This document shows positions 32,615 through 41,297 of a stretch of DNA of 57,489 bases, in pieces. This DNA is from Thermoflexus hugenholtzii JAD2 (GTDB lineage Bacteria > Chloroflexota > Dehalococcoidia > UBA2979), in assembly GCA_945903275.1 (NCBI GenBank), contig CAMDNW010000012.1, positions 1-57,489 of the forward strand, written 5' to 3'. Below the pieces are notes generated by a model. The model saw nothing but the letters and a program-made list of their open reading frames with translations, was not told the origin of the DNA and made no database searches. A program made the translations under genes and the position numbers. Numbering within the stretch: position 1 is the stretch's first letter; every line of letters starts with the position of its first letter.

Positions 32615-33310
32615 ATCTCCTCAGATTCACTTGCCCGTAGCATCGCCATCGACGGCCCAACGGCTTCCGGTAAGAGCGTGGTCGGACGCGCCGTCGCCGA
32701 GCATTTGCGACTTGGGTTCGTAGATACAGGGCTGATGTACCGCACCTGTACGCTAGCGGTGCTCGAGAGCGGCGTTGACCCGCAAGCAGCGGACGCCGTC
32801 ACTGTGGTCGTGCGTGGTCTTGACCTCGATTTGCAGTGGCCAGAACTATCACAACCACATGTCTACCTGAGTGGCGTAGACGTGACTGCGCGGCTGCGCA
32901 CGGTAGAGATCGAGCGTGCGGTTTCATTCGTTTCTGGCATCCCCGAGGTGCGCGATGAACTGGTGCGGCGGCAGCGGGCGTTGGCGGAGCGGTTGCCGAT
33001 CGTCATGGCAGGCCGGGACATTGGGACGCGAGTGTTGGTCGAGGCGCGGACGAAGATATTCCTAGAGGCATCGACAGAGATCCGGGCACGGCGGCGTCTC
33101 GGAGACGAACTCGACTCTAGACGGCAGACGACGTTTGAGCGGGTGCTACAGGAAACGCGACACCGCGATGAGATGGACGATAGTGGCCAACGGGCGCTGC
33201 GGCGCGAGCAGGCAGCACCAGATGCGATTGTGGTCGACACCGACGTGCTCGGCATCGACCAGGTAGTGGAGCGTTGCCTCGAAGCGTACCGGGCAGTCAA
33301 CCCGTCATGA
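32615..33310 (+). CDS. cmk: Cytidylate kinase, apparently starting at ATC
   Basis: A 231-residue CMP/dCMP kinase. The P-loop GPTASGKSVVG is at about residues 14-24, followed by DTGLMYRTCTL, the RAVSFVSGIPEVRD insert, GRDIGTRV and the lid Arg residues (RARRRLGDEL). The first in-frame ATG/GTG/TTG is the GTG at 32678, which lies inside the P-loop and would destroy it. Between the in-frame stop at 32561 and that GTG there is no ATG, GTG, TTG or CTG. A start at ATC 32615 has a well-placed GGAGG and gives SSDSLARSIAIDGPTASGKS, a normal N-terminus. A point mutation or base error of ATG to ATC is the alternative. Confidence 0.85.
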   Translation: MSSDSLARSIAIDGPTASGKSVVGRAVAEHLRLGFVDTGLMYRTCTLAVLESGVDPQAADAVTVVVRGLDLDLQWPELSQPHVYLSGVDVTARLRTVEIERAVSFVSGIPEVRDELVRRQRALAERLPIVMAGRDIGTRVLVEARTKIFLEASTEIRARRRLGDELDSRRQTTFERVLQETRHRDEMDDSGQRALRREQAAPDAIVVDTDVLGIDQVVERCLEAYRAVNPS

Positions 33311-33317
33311 CTCGACC

Positions 33318-34034
33318 GTGAGACGCCTGCTCTACGCATTCGCCTCGATGTTTTTCTATCGCTTCCTTACGGGCCTCACACGCCTCGCCGTCTCACTGAT
33401 GGCGCGGTGGGAGGTGGAGGGCGTGGTTAACGTCCCACGTACTGGGCCAGTAGTGCTGGCGTGCAACCATCTGCATCTGCTCGACCCGTCCCTCGTCGCC
33501 GCCTCGTCACCACGTCAGGTGCATCCGATGGCGAAGAGGGAGTTGTTCGAGACGCCGCTGGTGGGGTGGGCGTTGTGGCCGTACGGTGCGTTTCCGGTGC
33601 GGCGCTTCTCTGCCGACATGGGTGCGCTGCGTGCCGCCCGAAGTCTGCTGCGCCGAGGCGAAGTCGTGATGATGTTCCCCGAAGGGACACGATCGAAAGA
33701 CGCGGTCCTGCATCCAGCCTTGCCGGGCGCGGCGATGGTGGCGCTGCTCGCAGATTCCCCGATCATTCCCGTCGCTGTTATTGGCACCGAAAGAGTGCGA
33801 CTGCCACGGGACATGGCGGGCTGGATGTTCGGTCGGCGACCTCGGTTGCGCGTGGTGTTCGGAGAGCCGTTCCAGCTACCGCGTGGTACCGCTGAGGCGC
33901 GTCACGCGGAGGTGTGCACTGACCTGATCATGCGCCAGATCGCCGCGCTCCTGCCGGAAGAGTATCGAGGAGCGTACGGGTCGGAGAGTGAGGGCAAGGT
34001 CGTCTTTGCCCGGCAGGAGCGCAAGCAGGACTGA
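33318..34034 (+). CDS. plsC: 1-acylglycerol-3-phosphate O-acyltransferase
   Basis: A 238-residue membrane-associated acyltransferase making phosphatidate. NHLHLLDPS carries the NHX4D catalytic motif, FPEGTRSKD the phosphate-binding motif, and PIIPVAVIGTERV the fourth block. An N-terminal hydrophobic helix anchors it. It starts with GTG 7 nt after cmk. The cmk-plsC pair is common. Confidence 0.9.
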   Translation: MRRLLYAFASMFFYRFLTGLTRLAVSLMARWEVEGVVNVPRTGPVVLACNHLHLLDPSLVAASSPRQVHPMAKRELFETPLVGWALWPYGAFPVRRFSADMGALRAARSLLRRGEVVMMFPEGTRSKDAVLHPALPGAAMVALLADSPIIPVAVIGTERVRLPRDMAGWMFGRRPRLRVVFGEPFQLPRGTAEARHAEVCTDLIMRQIAALLPEEYRGAYGSESEGKVVFARQERKQD

Positions 34035-34121
34035 TGCTGAGCCTCGATGAGGTATGTCGCGGCCACGCACGGCGTACGCTAGGCTAGATGTAGGCGGGGC
34101 CGAGGATGATCGGAGCGGCCC

Positions 34122-35966
34122 ATGTGCGGCATTATCGGTTACACCGGACGGCGGCCAGCAGGCCCGATCATCATCGAAGGCCTCCGCCGTCTCGAATACC
34201 GTGGCTATGATTCTGCGGGTATCGCCTTGTTTGACGATAGGTACGGCCTGTACGTCGAACGTGCCGCTGGGAAAGTCGACCAACTTGCCAAGCGCATCGA
34301 AGGTAACTTGCCTCCGGCGGCAGCGGGCATTGGCCATACGCGCTGGGCGACACACGGCGGGGCCACGGATGAGAACGCGCACCCACACCTCGACCCTGCG
34401 GGCCGGATTGCAGTCGTACACAACGGCATCATTGAGAATTTCGAAGCACTGCGCCGCCCGATTCTGGCGCGTGGAGGCCACTTCTCGTCGCAGACCGATA
34501 CCGAGGTGCTGGCGCACTTGATCGCGGATCGTGTCGCGGATGGGATGGAACTGATCGCCGCGATTCGTGAAGTGATCGGTATGACGGAGGGCGCGTACTC
34601 CCTGGTGGTCATCGCGCGCGATGAGCCGGGACGTATTGTTGCGGTGCGGGTGGGTAACGCCGGCGGATTGGTGATCGGGCACGGCGACAGAGAGCGCTAC
34701 ATCGCCTCCGACCTCGCGGCATTGTTGCCGTACACACGTGACGTGACATTCCTTGAACCGGGAGAGGTCGCGGACGTGCGCGCTGGAGAGGTGACGTACT
34801 CATCACTCGACGGCAAACCGATCGTGAAGAGCATCGAGACCCAGCTTTATGACCCCGTTGCGGCGGCCAAAGGCCGGTTTAAGCATTTCATGCTTAAGGA
34901 GATTCACGAACAGCCAACGTGTGCTCTCGACACGATGCGTGGGCGTTACCTGATCGATCCGCCGCGTGTGGAGTTAGAAGAACTACCGTTCACAGCGGAG
35001 CAGGTACAGGCGTTCACCCGGGTAGTGCTCGTGGGCATGGGTACCTCGATGCATGCGGCGATGGTGGGCCGTCACTACATTGAACGGTTTGCGCGGATAC
35101 CGGCGGAGGTTGATAACGCCGCTGAGTTCCGCTATCGCGGGCCGGTGCTGGACTCGCACACGCTTGTGATCTCGATTTCACAGTCGGGTGAGACGGTGGA
35201 TGTGCTTGCGGCGATGGACGAGGCGACACGCAGCGGCTGCCCGCAGATTACGATCTGCAACGTGCCTGGCGCACAGACGACGCGCGTGGCCGACGCTGCT
35301 ATCTACATGCGCATGGGTCCTGAGATAGCTGTGGCGAGCACCAAGACGATGATCGCCTCAATGCTTGCACTACATGCACTGGCACTGCGCCTCGGGCGGC
35401 TGCGCGGAACCTTGGATGCTGCGACAGAGCGAGCACAGATTGATGCAGCGTTACACATGCCGGCGGCGATTGGAGAAGCACTGCTGCTGGAGCCTCGATT
35501 GCAATCTCTGGCGCCTCGGTACGCGCAATGTGAGGACTTCCTGTTTCTCGGCAGAGGCATCTCGTACCCGATCGCGATGGAAGGGGCGTTGAAGCTCAAA
35601 GAAGTCTCGTACATCCATGCTGAGGGGTACCCGGCAGGCGAGATGAAACACGGGCCGATCGCACTTATCGACGAGCACATGCCGACAGTGGCGATTGCAC
35701 TGCATGACGAATTACACGACAAGATGCGCTCGAACATCGAGCAGTTGAAGGCCCGGCGCGGGCCGGTGATCGCGATCGTGTCGGACGGCGACGATAGCCT
35801 GAACGGTGTGGCGGATGAGGTAATAACGCTGCCTGCGGTTGACCCGGCGCTCACACCGCTCGTCTCAGTGGTGGTCATGCAGTTGCTCGCGTACTACATC
35901 GCGCTGGAGCGCGGCGCGGACATCGACCAGCCTCGCAACCTTGCGAAGACAGTAACAGTCGAGTAG
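34122..35966 (+). CDS. glmS: Glutamine--fructose-6-phosphate aminotransferase (isomerizing)
   Basis: A 614-residue GlmS making glucosamine-6-phosphate. Cys2 (MCGIIGYTG) is the glutaminase nucleophile; HTRWATHG, NGIIENF and the class II amidotransferase domain occupy about 1-240. Two SIS domains follow (VLVGMGTSMHAAMVG, SISQSGETVD; FLGRGISYPIAMEGALKLKE) and the C-tail NLAKTVTVE is conserved. No glmS ribozyme-like leader is evident in the 87 nt upstream; a TACGCT at 34075 could be a -10 box. Confidence 0.97.
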   Translation: MCGIIGYTGRRPAGPIIIEGLRRLEYRGYDSAGIALFDDRYGLYVERAAGKVDQLAKRIEGNLPPAAAGIGHTRWATHGGATDENAHPHLDPAGRIAVVHNGIIENFEALRRPILARGGHFSSQTDTEVLAHLIADRVADGMELIAAIREVIGMTEGAYSLVVIARDEPGRIVAVRVGNAGGLVIGHGDRERYIASDLAALLPYTRDVTFLEPGEVADVRAGEVTYSSLDGKPIVKSIETQLYDPVAAAKGRFKHFMLKEIHEQPTCALDTMRGRYLIDPPRVELEELPFTAEQVQAFTRVVLVGMGTSMHAAMVGRHYIERFARIPAEVDNAAEFRYRGPVLDSHTLVISISQSGETVDVLAAMDEATRSGCPQITICNVPGAQTTRVADAAIYMRMGPEIAVASTKTMIASMLALHALALRLGRLRGTLDAATERAQIDAALHMPAAIGEALLLEPRLQSLAPRYAQCEDFLFLGRGISYPIAMEGALKLKEVSYIHAEGYPAGEMKHGPIALIDEHMPTVAIALHDELHDKMRSNIEQLKARRGPVIAIVSDGDDSLNGVADEVITLPAVDPALTPLVSVVVMQLLAYYIALERGADIDQPRNLAKTVTVE

Positions 35967-35978
35967 TCCGGTTACTGT

Positions 35979-38726
35979 TCAGTCGGCCTTAAGCATCGTC
36001 TCGACGCCAGCGAGCGAGGCTTGGCCGGCCGCCAGCCGCGCGATTGGGACGCGATAGGGTGAGCAAGAGACGTATGAGAAGCCGACGTCGTGGCAGAAGG
36101 CCACAGAAGCGGGGTTGCCGCCATGCTCCCCGCAGATGCCAATCTTCAACTCGGGCCGCACCGAGCGGCCCCGCTCAACAGCGATCTTGATGAGGCCGCC
36201 GACTCCCTCGCGATCCAGTTCTACGAAGGGGTCGCGAGGGAGTAATCCCTGTTCAATATAGGCGGGTAGGAACCGGCTGGCGTCGTCACGGGAGAGGCCG
36301 AAGGTTGTCTGGGTGAGGTCGTTGGTCCCGAACGAGAAGAAGTCCGCGTGTCCGGCGATCTTGTCGGCGATGATGCAGGCGCGGGGCAGTTCGATCATTG
36401 TTCCAACTGTGTAGTCGACGCGGACGCCGCACTCGGTGATCACTCGCTCGCAGACCTCGATGACCTGCGCGCGGAGCTGCTTTAATTCGGATTCAAGACC
36501 GACGATTGGGATCATGATCTCAGGGATCACGTGGACGCCTTCAGCCTGGAGGCTGCAGGCGGCTTCGACGATTGCCTGCACTTGGGTCTCGTATATCTCC
36601 GGGTAGGTGATCGCGAGGCGTACGCCGCGATGGCCGAGCATTGGATTGAATTCGTGGAGCGCTTGCACGCGGCGCTCCACTTCTTGCCGCTCTACACCAA
36701 GAGCCGCAGCTACGTCCGCAATCTCCTCGGCGTGCTGTGGGAGAAACTCATGCAACGGCGGATCGAGCAGGCGGATCGTGACTGGTAGGCCGTGCATGGC
36801 GCGTAGGATGCCGGTGAAGTCCTCGCGCTGCATCGGGAGAATCTTGGCGAGGGCCGCACGGCGGCCTACTTCGTCGCTCGCGAGGATCATCTGGCGGACG
36901 GCAAGGATGCGGTCTTTGCCGAAGAACATGTGCTCGGTGCGACAGAGACCGATGCCTTCAGCGCCGAAGGCGCGGGCACGCTCGGCATCCTCAGGGGTGT
37001 CTGCGTTGGCTCGGACTCGCAGGCGGCGGGCGCGGTCAGCCCAGCCCATCAGGCGCTCGTACTCGTCGGGGAGGATTGGGTCGATGAGCGGGACTTCGCC
37101 ACGAATGACTTCGCCAGTGGTGCCGTCGATGGAGATGATGTCGCCCTCATGGATGACCACCGGGCCATGTCCGGGGACGTTCACGGTGAAGCGGGCGGCG
37201 TGGTAGTCGATCTGTAGGGCGCCGCAGCCGGTGATGCAGCACTTGCCCATGCCGCGGGCAACAACCGCGGCATGTGAGGTCGCACCACCTCGGGCGGTAA
37301 GGATACCCCGTGAGACGCTCATGCCGACGACATCCTCGGGGCTGGTTTCGATACGGACGAGGATTACAGATTCACCGCGCGCCACCCATGACAAGGCGTC
37401 CTCGGCGGTGAAAACGACGCGCCCAACCGCGGCACCTGGCGAAGCTCCGACGCCGTGGGCGATCACATCATGCGAACCCCGGCGATCAAAGGTCTGGTGG
37501 AGCAGCTCGTCGAGTTTCTCCGGCTCCTGACGCAGCAGGGCCTCGCGTTCGTCGATCGCGCCTTCGTCGACGAGGTCGACGGCGACTTTGATCATGGAGC
37601 GCCCAGTGCGCTTGCCGGAGCGGGTCTGGAGGACCCAGAAGCGGCCCTGTTGTACGGTGAACTCGATGTCCTGCATGTCCTTGAAATGGGCTTCAAGACG
37701 GTTGCAGGCTTCGAGGAGTGCGCGGTGAACTTCGGGGTTCAGTTCCTCCATCGAAGTGGGGCCACCGGGTGTACCGTCGGCTTTCCCGATGGGCTGCGGA
37801 GTGCGGACACCCGCGACTACGTCTTCGCCTTGTGCGTTGATCAGGAACTCGCCGTAGAGCCGCCGCTCTCCAGTTGCGGGGTGGCGGGTGAAGACGACGC
37901 CAGTGGCGCAGTCATTGCCGAGGTTGCCGAAGACCATCGCCTGCACGGTGACAGCAGTGCCCCAGTCACTGGGGTAGCCGTAGAGCGCGCGGTAGGCGAC
38001 GGCGCGCGGGTTCTGCCACGACTGGAAGACCGCGGCGACGGCGCCCCCTAACTGCTGCCACGGATCGTCTGGGAAGTCGACGCCAAGTTGTTCCTTGATC
38101 GCGGCTTTGTACTCAGCGACGAGGTCCTTCAGGTCGTCGGCGCTCAGTTCAGTGTCGAACTGGACGCCACGGCGCTGCTTCATCGCTGCAAGGCGCTCCT
38201 CGAACGGGTCGTCGTCGCGGGCGGACTCAGACTTGAGGCCGAGCACGACGTTACCGTACATGGCGACGAAGCGGCGATACGAGTCGTAGGCGAAGCGGGC
38301 ATCGCCGGAGCGCTTTGCGAGGCCGGCGACGGTCGTGTCGTTGAGGCCGAGGTTGAGGACGGTGTCCATCATCCCAGGCATCGATACGCGTGCGCCGGAG
38401 CGGACAGAGACAAGCAGCGGGTTGTCGGGGTCGCCGAAGCCCATGCCCACGGTGCGTTCCACATGGGCAATGCCTGCGCGGATGGCATCGTCAAGGCCGT
38501 CCGGGTAGGCATTGCCGAGTGCGTAGTACGCGTTGCAGACCTCGGTAGTGATAGTGAAGCCGGGAGGCACGGGGATGCCAACGCGGCTCATCTCGGCAAG
38601 ACCTGCGCCTTTGCCGCCGAGGAGGTTCTTCATGCTGCCGTCGCCATCGGCGCGACCGTCGCCGAACAGATAGACCAGATTGCCGTTTCCGGCAGCCTCG
38701 GGTCCCTGTGGGCGTGTCGTTGTCAT
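35979..38726 (-). CDS. ppdK: Pyruvate, phosphate dikinase
   Basis: A 915-residue PPDK interconverting pyruvate, ATP and Pi with PEP, AMP and PPi. N-terminal ATP-grasp part (LLGGKGAGLAEM, VSVRSGARVSMPGMMDTVLNLG), swivelling phospho-His domain with GGATSHAAVVARGMGK (His about 485), and the C-terminal PEP/pyruvate barrel with GLCRTEHMFF, MIELPRACI, SFGTNDLTQTTFG and GICGEHGGNP. AGGTGAGG precedes the ATG. It is convergent with glmS and divergent from dgt. No regulatory PPDK kinase gene is nearby. Confidence 0.97.
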   Translation of the reverse strand: MTTTRPQGPEAAGNGNLVYLFGDGRADGDGSMKNLLGGKGAGLAEMSRVGIPVPPGFTITTEVCNAYYALGNAYPDGLDDAIRAGIAHVERTVGMGFGDPDNPLLVSVRSGARVSMPGMMDTVLNLGLNDTTVAGLAKRSGDARFAYDSYRRFVAMYGNVVLGLKSESARDDDPFEERLAAMKQRRGVQFDTELSADDLKDLVAEYKAAIKEQLGVDFPDDPWQQLGGAVAAVFQSWQNPRAVAYRALYGYPSDWGTAVTVQAMVFGNLGNDCATGVVFTRHPATGERRLYGEFLINAQGEDVVAGVRTPQPIGKADGTPGGPTSMEELNPEVHRALLEACNRLEAHFKDMQDIEFTVQQGRFWVLQTRSGKRTGRSMIKVAVDLVDEGAIDEREALLRQEPEKLDELLHQTFDRRGSHDVIAHGVGASPGAAVGRVVFTAEDALSWVARGESVILVRIETSPEDVVGMSVSRGILTARGGATSHAAVVARGMGKCCITGCGALQIDYHAARFTVNVPGHGPVVIHEGDIISIDGTTGEVIRGEVPLIDPILPDEYERLMGWADRARRLRVRANADTPEDAERARAFGAEGIGLCRTEHMFFGKDRILAVRQMILASDEVGRRAALAKILPMQREDFTGILRAMHGLPVTIRLLDPPLHEFLPQHAEEIADVAAALGVERQEVERRVQALHEFNPMLGHRGVRLAITYPEIYETQVQAIVEAACSLQAEGVHVIPEIMIPIVGLESELKQLRAQVIEVCERVITECGVRVDYTVGTMIELPRACIIADKIAGHADFFSFGTNDLTQTTFGLSRDDASRFLPAYIEQGLLPRDPFVELDREGVGGLIKIAVERGRSVRPELKIGICGEHGGNPASVAFCHDVGFSYVSCSPYRVPIARLAAGQASLAGVETMLKAD

Positions 38727-38819
38727 GCCTCACCTCGCAAATGCCACAGCCCGCGAAATTTGCGCTTCGCGGAACCGGCTGCTTAAGAGCACGGAGGGGA
38801 GAAGTATCCCGCCTCCGGA

Positions 38820-38825
38820 ATTATA
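38820..38825 (-). promoter_or_regulatory. Candidate -10 box of ppdK promoter
   Basis: A perfect TATAAT on the minus strand, giving a leader of about 87 nt before ppdK. No good -35 at 16-18 nt. Confidence 0.45.
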
Positions 38826-38894
38826 CCGACTGCCGCCTCAGCCGCATCTTCTAATGTAATGATCTTCGGCATGATCAGTAGGATGACAACTGCT

Positions 38895-38900
38895 TAGAAT
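38895..38900 (+). promoter_or_regulatory. -10 box for leaderless dgt transcript
   Basis: TAGAAT followed by exactly 6 nt and the dgt ATG at 38907. There is no ribosome-binding site between them. Confidence 0.5.
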
Positions 38901-38906
38901 TGTTCT

Positions 38907-39935
38907 ATGACCGATTCGATTCGTTCGATCTTGGCAGGACGCGAGGCCATGCTTGCTCGGGCGGCGGCACGCGAGTCTGACTCACTTGGTCGTGACCGGC
39001 CGGAGCCTCCCGATCCGCTGCGGCTGGCATTCCAAGTCGACCGTGATCGCGTGATCCACACGCGAGCGTTTCGCCGCTTGAAGCACAAAACGCAGGTATT
39101 CGTTAATCCCGACTCGGATCATGCTGTGACACGAATGACCCACACGATTGAGGTGCAGCAGGTCGCCCGTACCATCACACGGGCTCTTAACTTGAACGAA
39201 GACTTGGCGGAGGCGATTGCATTCGCGCACGACCTTGGCCACACGCCGTTTGGACATGCGGGCGAGGAGGCGCTCGCCGAGCTACTCCCGGATGGGTTCC
39301 GTCATAACGAGCAATCGCTGCGGATCGTGGAGATTCTGGCGCGCAATGGCGAAGGGCTGAACCTGATGCCCGAGACGCGCGAAGGCATCCTGAAGCACTC
39401 CAAGACGAGGGACTCGGTGGCCTCAGAGGCATGGGGGACAGCGAGCACACTGGAGGGACAGATCGTGAAGCTGGCCGATTCAATCGCGTACCTCAACCAC
39501 GACATCGAGGACGCCATCGAAGCCGGCGTGATCAGCGAGCGTGACCTGCCGGTGGAAGTGCACCGAGTACTTGGCGTGAACCATTCGGAGCGCATCAGTA
39601 CACTCGTGACTGACTGCGTACGGGCATCGTTCCCAGCGACTTACGGCGGGGCCGAGAAGAGGATCGTGCTCGGAGGTGATGTCCTCGCTGCGACTGATGT
39701 GCTGCGAGAGTTTATGTTTCAGCGTGTGTATCTCCTTGATTCAACGTTACGCGATGCACAGGCGGGACGTCGGGTCGTCGTGGCGCTGTTCGGCCATTTT
39801 GAGACACATCCGGATGCGATCATGGGATGGTCTATGCAAGCCGACCCACCGTGGCGTCGGGCGGCGGACTATGTATCAGGAATGACAGATGGGTTCGCTA
39901 CACGCACTGCCAGTGACATCGGTTTGGCCGTCTAG
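38907..39935 (+). CDS. dgt: dGTP triphosphohydrolase-like HD-domain protein
   Basis: A 342-residue HD-domain dNTP triphosphohydrolase. The metal ligands are in RMTHTIEV (His) and AFAHDLGHTPFGHAGE (His-Asp pair), with a distal Asp in LADSIAYLNHDIEDA. RAFRRLKHKTQV is the usual Arg-rich segment before the HD core. Length and lack of the large insert fit the dGTPase-like (type 2) group, whose nucleotide choice varies. It starts just after a -10 box. Confidence 0.9.
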   Translation: MTDSIRSILAGREAMLARAAARESDSLGRDRPEPPDPLRLAFQVDRDRVIHTRAFRRLKHKTQVFVNPDSDHAVTRMTHTIEVQQVARTITRALNLNEDLAEAIAFAHDLGHTPFGHAGEEALAELLPDGFRHNEQSLRIVEILARNGEGLNLMPETREGILKHSKTRDSVASEAWGTASTLEGQIVKLADSIAYLNHDIEDAIEAGVISERDLPVEVHRVLGVNHSERISTLVTDCVRASFPATYGGAEKRIVLGGDVLAATDVLREFMFQRVYLLDSTLRDAQAGRRVVVALFGHFETHPDAIMGWSMQADPPWRRAADYVSGMTDGFATRTASDIGLAV

Positions 39936-39960
39936 GCGCGCGCTCAAGCACTGCAATTGT

Positions 39961-39966
39961 TACACT
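39961..39966 (+). promoter_or_regulatory. Candidate -10 box upstream of SH3/CARDB-like gene
   Basis: TACACT 31 nt before the GTG at 39998; AGAGGTG acts as ribosome-binding site 6 nt before that GTG. No clear -35. Confidence 0.35.
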
Positions 39967-39997
39967 TTGCACGGGATGGCGGACCCAGAGGTGCTGC

Positions 39998-40759
39998 GTG
40001 CAGCAGTCCATCCGCGCGTCTACATTTGCTGGCCTGCTGGTCGTCTTGGTTGCAGCCGGCGCGTTGCTGGCTCTCGCTGTGCGCCCCTCGATCCCTACAC
40101 GAAGTGCTGATGCTCGCACAGCCTCGATTCCTATTGCCACAACGGTAGGCACCGATACAGGTGCATCTGCGCTCGTACAGGCAGCGGCGACTACGAATAT
40201 GTATCTGGTACCCGACCGTAGTTCCGAAGTGGTAGCGATATTGCCTGCTGGCCAGCACGCGAGTGTGGATGGCCGTACTGCTGACCTTGCGTGGCTACAC
40301 GTCTCCTACCCCACCGGTTCCGGAATGAAGGGCTGGGTGCGGGCAGCGGCGATTCAGCCAAACGAGGCGTTGGGCGCACTGCGCATCCTTACTTCTGACA
40401 TCGATGTGGCATCACACGTGCTGGCTGGGGATGCCCGACGCTTGCCGGATCCTGCACTGTCTGACGTATTCCTCATCGAGGGGCGGCGACTCGCGCTTGG
40501 AATCCGGAATCTCGGCCAGGGTTCAATGACGGATGTGACGATTACACTCAGCGTGACGCGAGCGGAGGGCGAGGTGGTGTCGGTGCTGCGTATTGGGCCC
40601 ACGACGCTTGCGCCTGGGGCAAGCGCCACAGTTGTCACGCCGCTCGAGATCACTCAGCCGGGTTCCTACCGACTGGAGATCGACCCGGCGCGTGAGATCG
40701 CCGACGCCCAGCCGGCCAATAACATCCGGCAAGCGCTCCTCGTTCCGACACGCAGTTAG
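39998..40759 (+). CDS. Exported protein with SH3-like and CARDB-like domains
   Basis: A 253-residue protein. A basic N-terminus and hydrophobic helix (about 9-28) form a signal anchor. Residues about 55-125 look like a bacterial SH3 domain (VPDRSSEVVAILPAGQ, WLHVSYPTGS, GWVRAAAI). Residues about 160-250 look like a CARDB-type Ig fold (RLALGIRNLGQGSMTDVTI, GPTTLAPGASATVVTP, ADAQPANNIRQALL). Such proteins usually stay at the cell surface and bind wall or protein partners. No enzyme motif seen. Start GTG chosen by its ribosome-binding site. Confidence 0.65.
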   Translation: MQQSIRASTFAGLLVVLVAAGALLALAVRPSIPTRSADARTASIPIATTVGTDTGASALVQAAATTNMYLVPDRSSEVVAILPAGQHASVDGRTADLAWLHVSYPTGSGMKGWVRAAAIQPNEALGALRILTSDIDVASHVLAGDARRLPDPALSDVFLIEGRRLALGIRNLGQGSMTDVTITLSVTRAEGEVVSVLRIGPTTLAPGASATVVTPLEITQPGSYRLEIDPAREIADAQPANNIRQALLVPTRS

Positions 40760-40822
40760 CAGCCACTGTCCCGTGCGAGGGCACGGTGGCGCATGCGGTA
40801 ACCCTCGCGCGATGATAAGGGC

Positions 40823-41242
40823 ATGACAACCGAGGAACTACGCGCGGCGATCGAGGTGTCGAGGGCGGCACTCATACGAGCGATCCAGAGTCTCTCTGAG
40901 CGGGATTTCACCGCCGAACTCGCTCCCAGTGAGCCAATCGTGCTGGTGCTTGCGGCACTGGCCCCGGCGGAGCGTGAAGCGGTCAATCGGGCGCGGGAGG
41001 CCGTAGGTGCGGTTCCGAGGCTGCTATCGAGCGAGCGCAGCAGCCGAACATGGCCGGTGCCGCCGCAGGTGATCCACGATCTCGCTGGGGCACGGCATGA
41101 GACGCTGTCGTTCCTCGACAGCCTAGATGGTGGGACATTCCTGTCAGGTGCCAAACAAGCAGCGCTCGATGCGTTGCAGGACGTCTCCGCGCGCGAGATG
41201 GCGGCCGCTGTCCGGATCGAAGCGCGCCCACAGAGCTCATAG
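40823..41242 (+). CDS. Small helical protein, possibly DinB-like
   Basis: A 139-residue mostly helical protein (TTEELRAAIEVSRAALIRAI, then WPVPPQVIHDLAGARHETLSFL). The pattern recalls the DinB/YfiT four-helix fold, but the metal His triad is not clear, so this is only a suggestion. A GATGAT lies 6 nt before the ATG. Confidence 0.5.
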   Translation: MTTEELRAAIEVSRAALIRAIQSLSERDFTAELAPSEPIVLVLAALAPAEREAVNRAREAVGAVPRLLSSERSSRTWPVPPQVIHDLAGARHETLSFLDSLDGGTFLSGAKQAALDALQDVSAREMAAAVRIEARPQSS

Positions 41243-41286
41243 GCCGGGCGCCTGCAACGCGTAACGGATTCGTGCTTCCGGTGTCT

Positions 41287-41292
41287 TATCTT
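41287..41292 (+). promoter_or_regulatory. -10 box for leaderless dnaG transcript
   Basis: TATCTT, then 5 nt, then the GTG start of dnaG at 41298. No Shine-Dalgarno is present. Confidence 0.4.
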
Positions 41293-41297
41293 GTGTA

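Noticed and set aside
34035-34121. glmS ribozyme/riboswitch upstream of glmS
   Set aside because: Only 87 nt lie before the ATG and they lack the size and conserved core of the glmS ribozyme.
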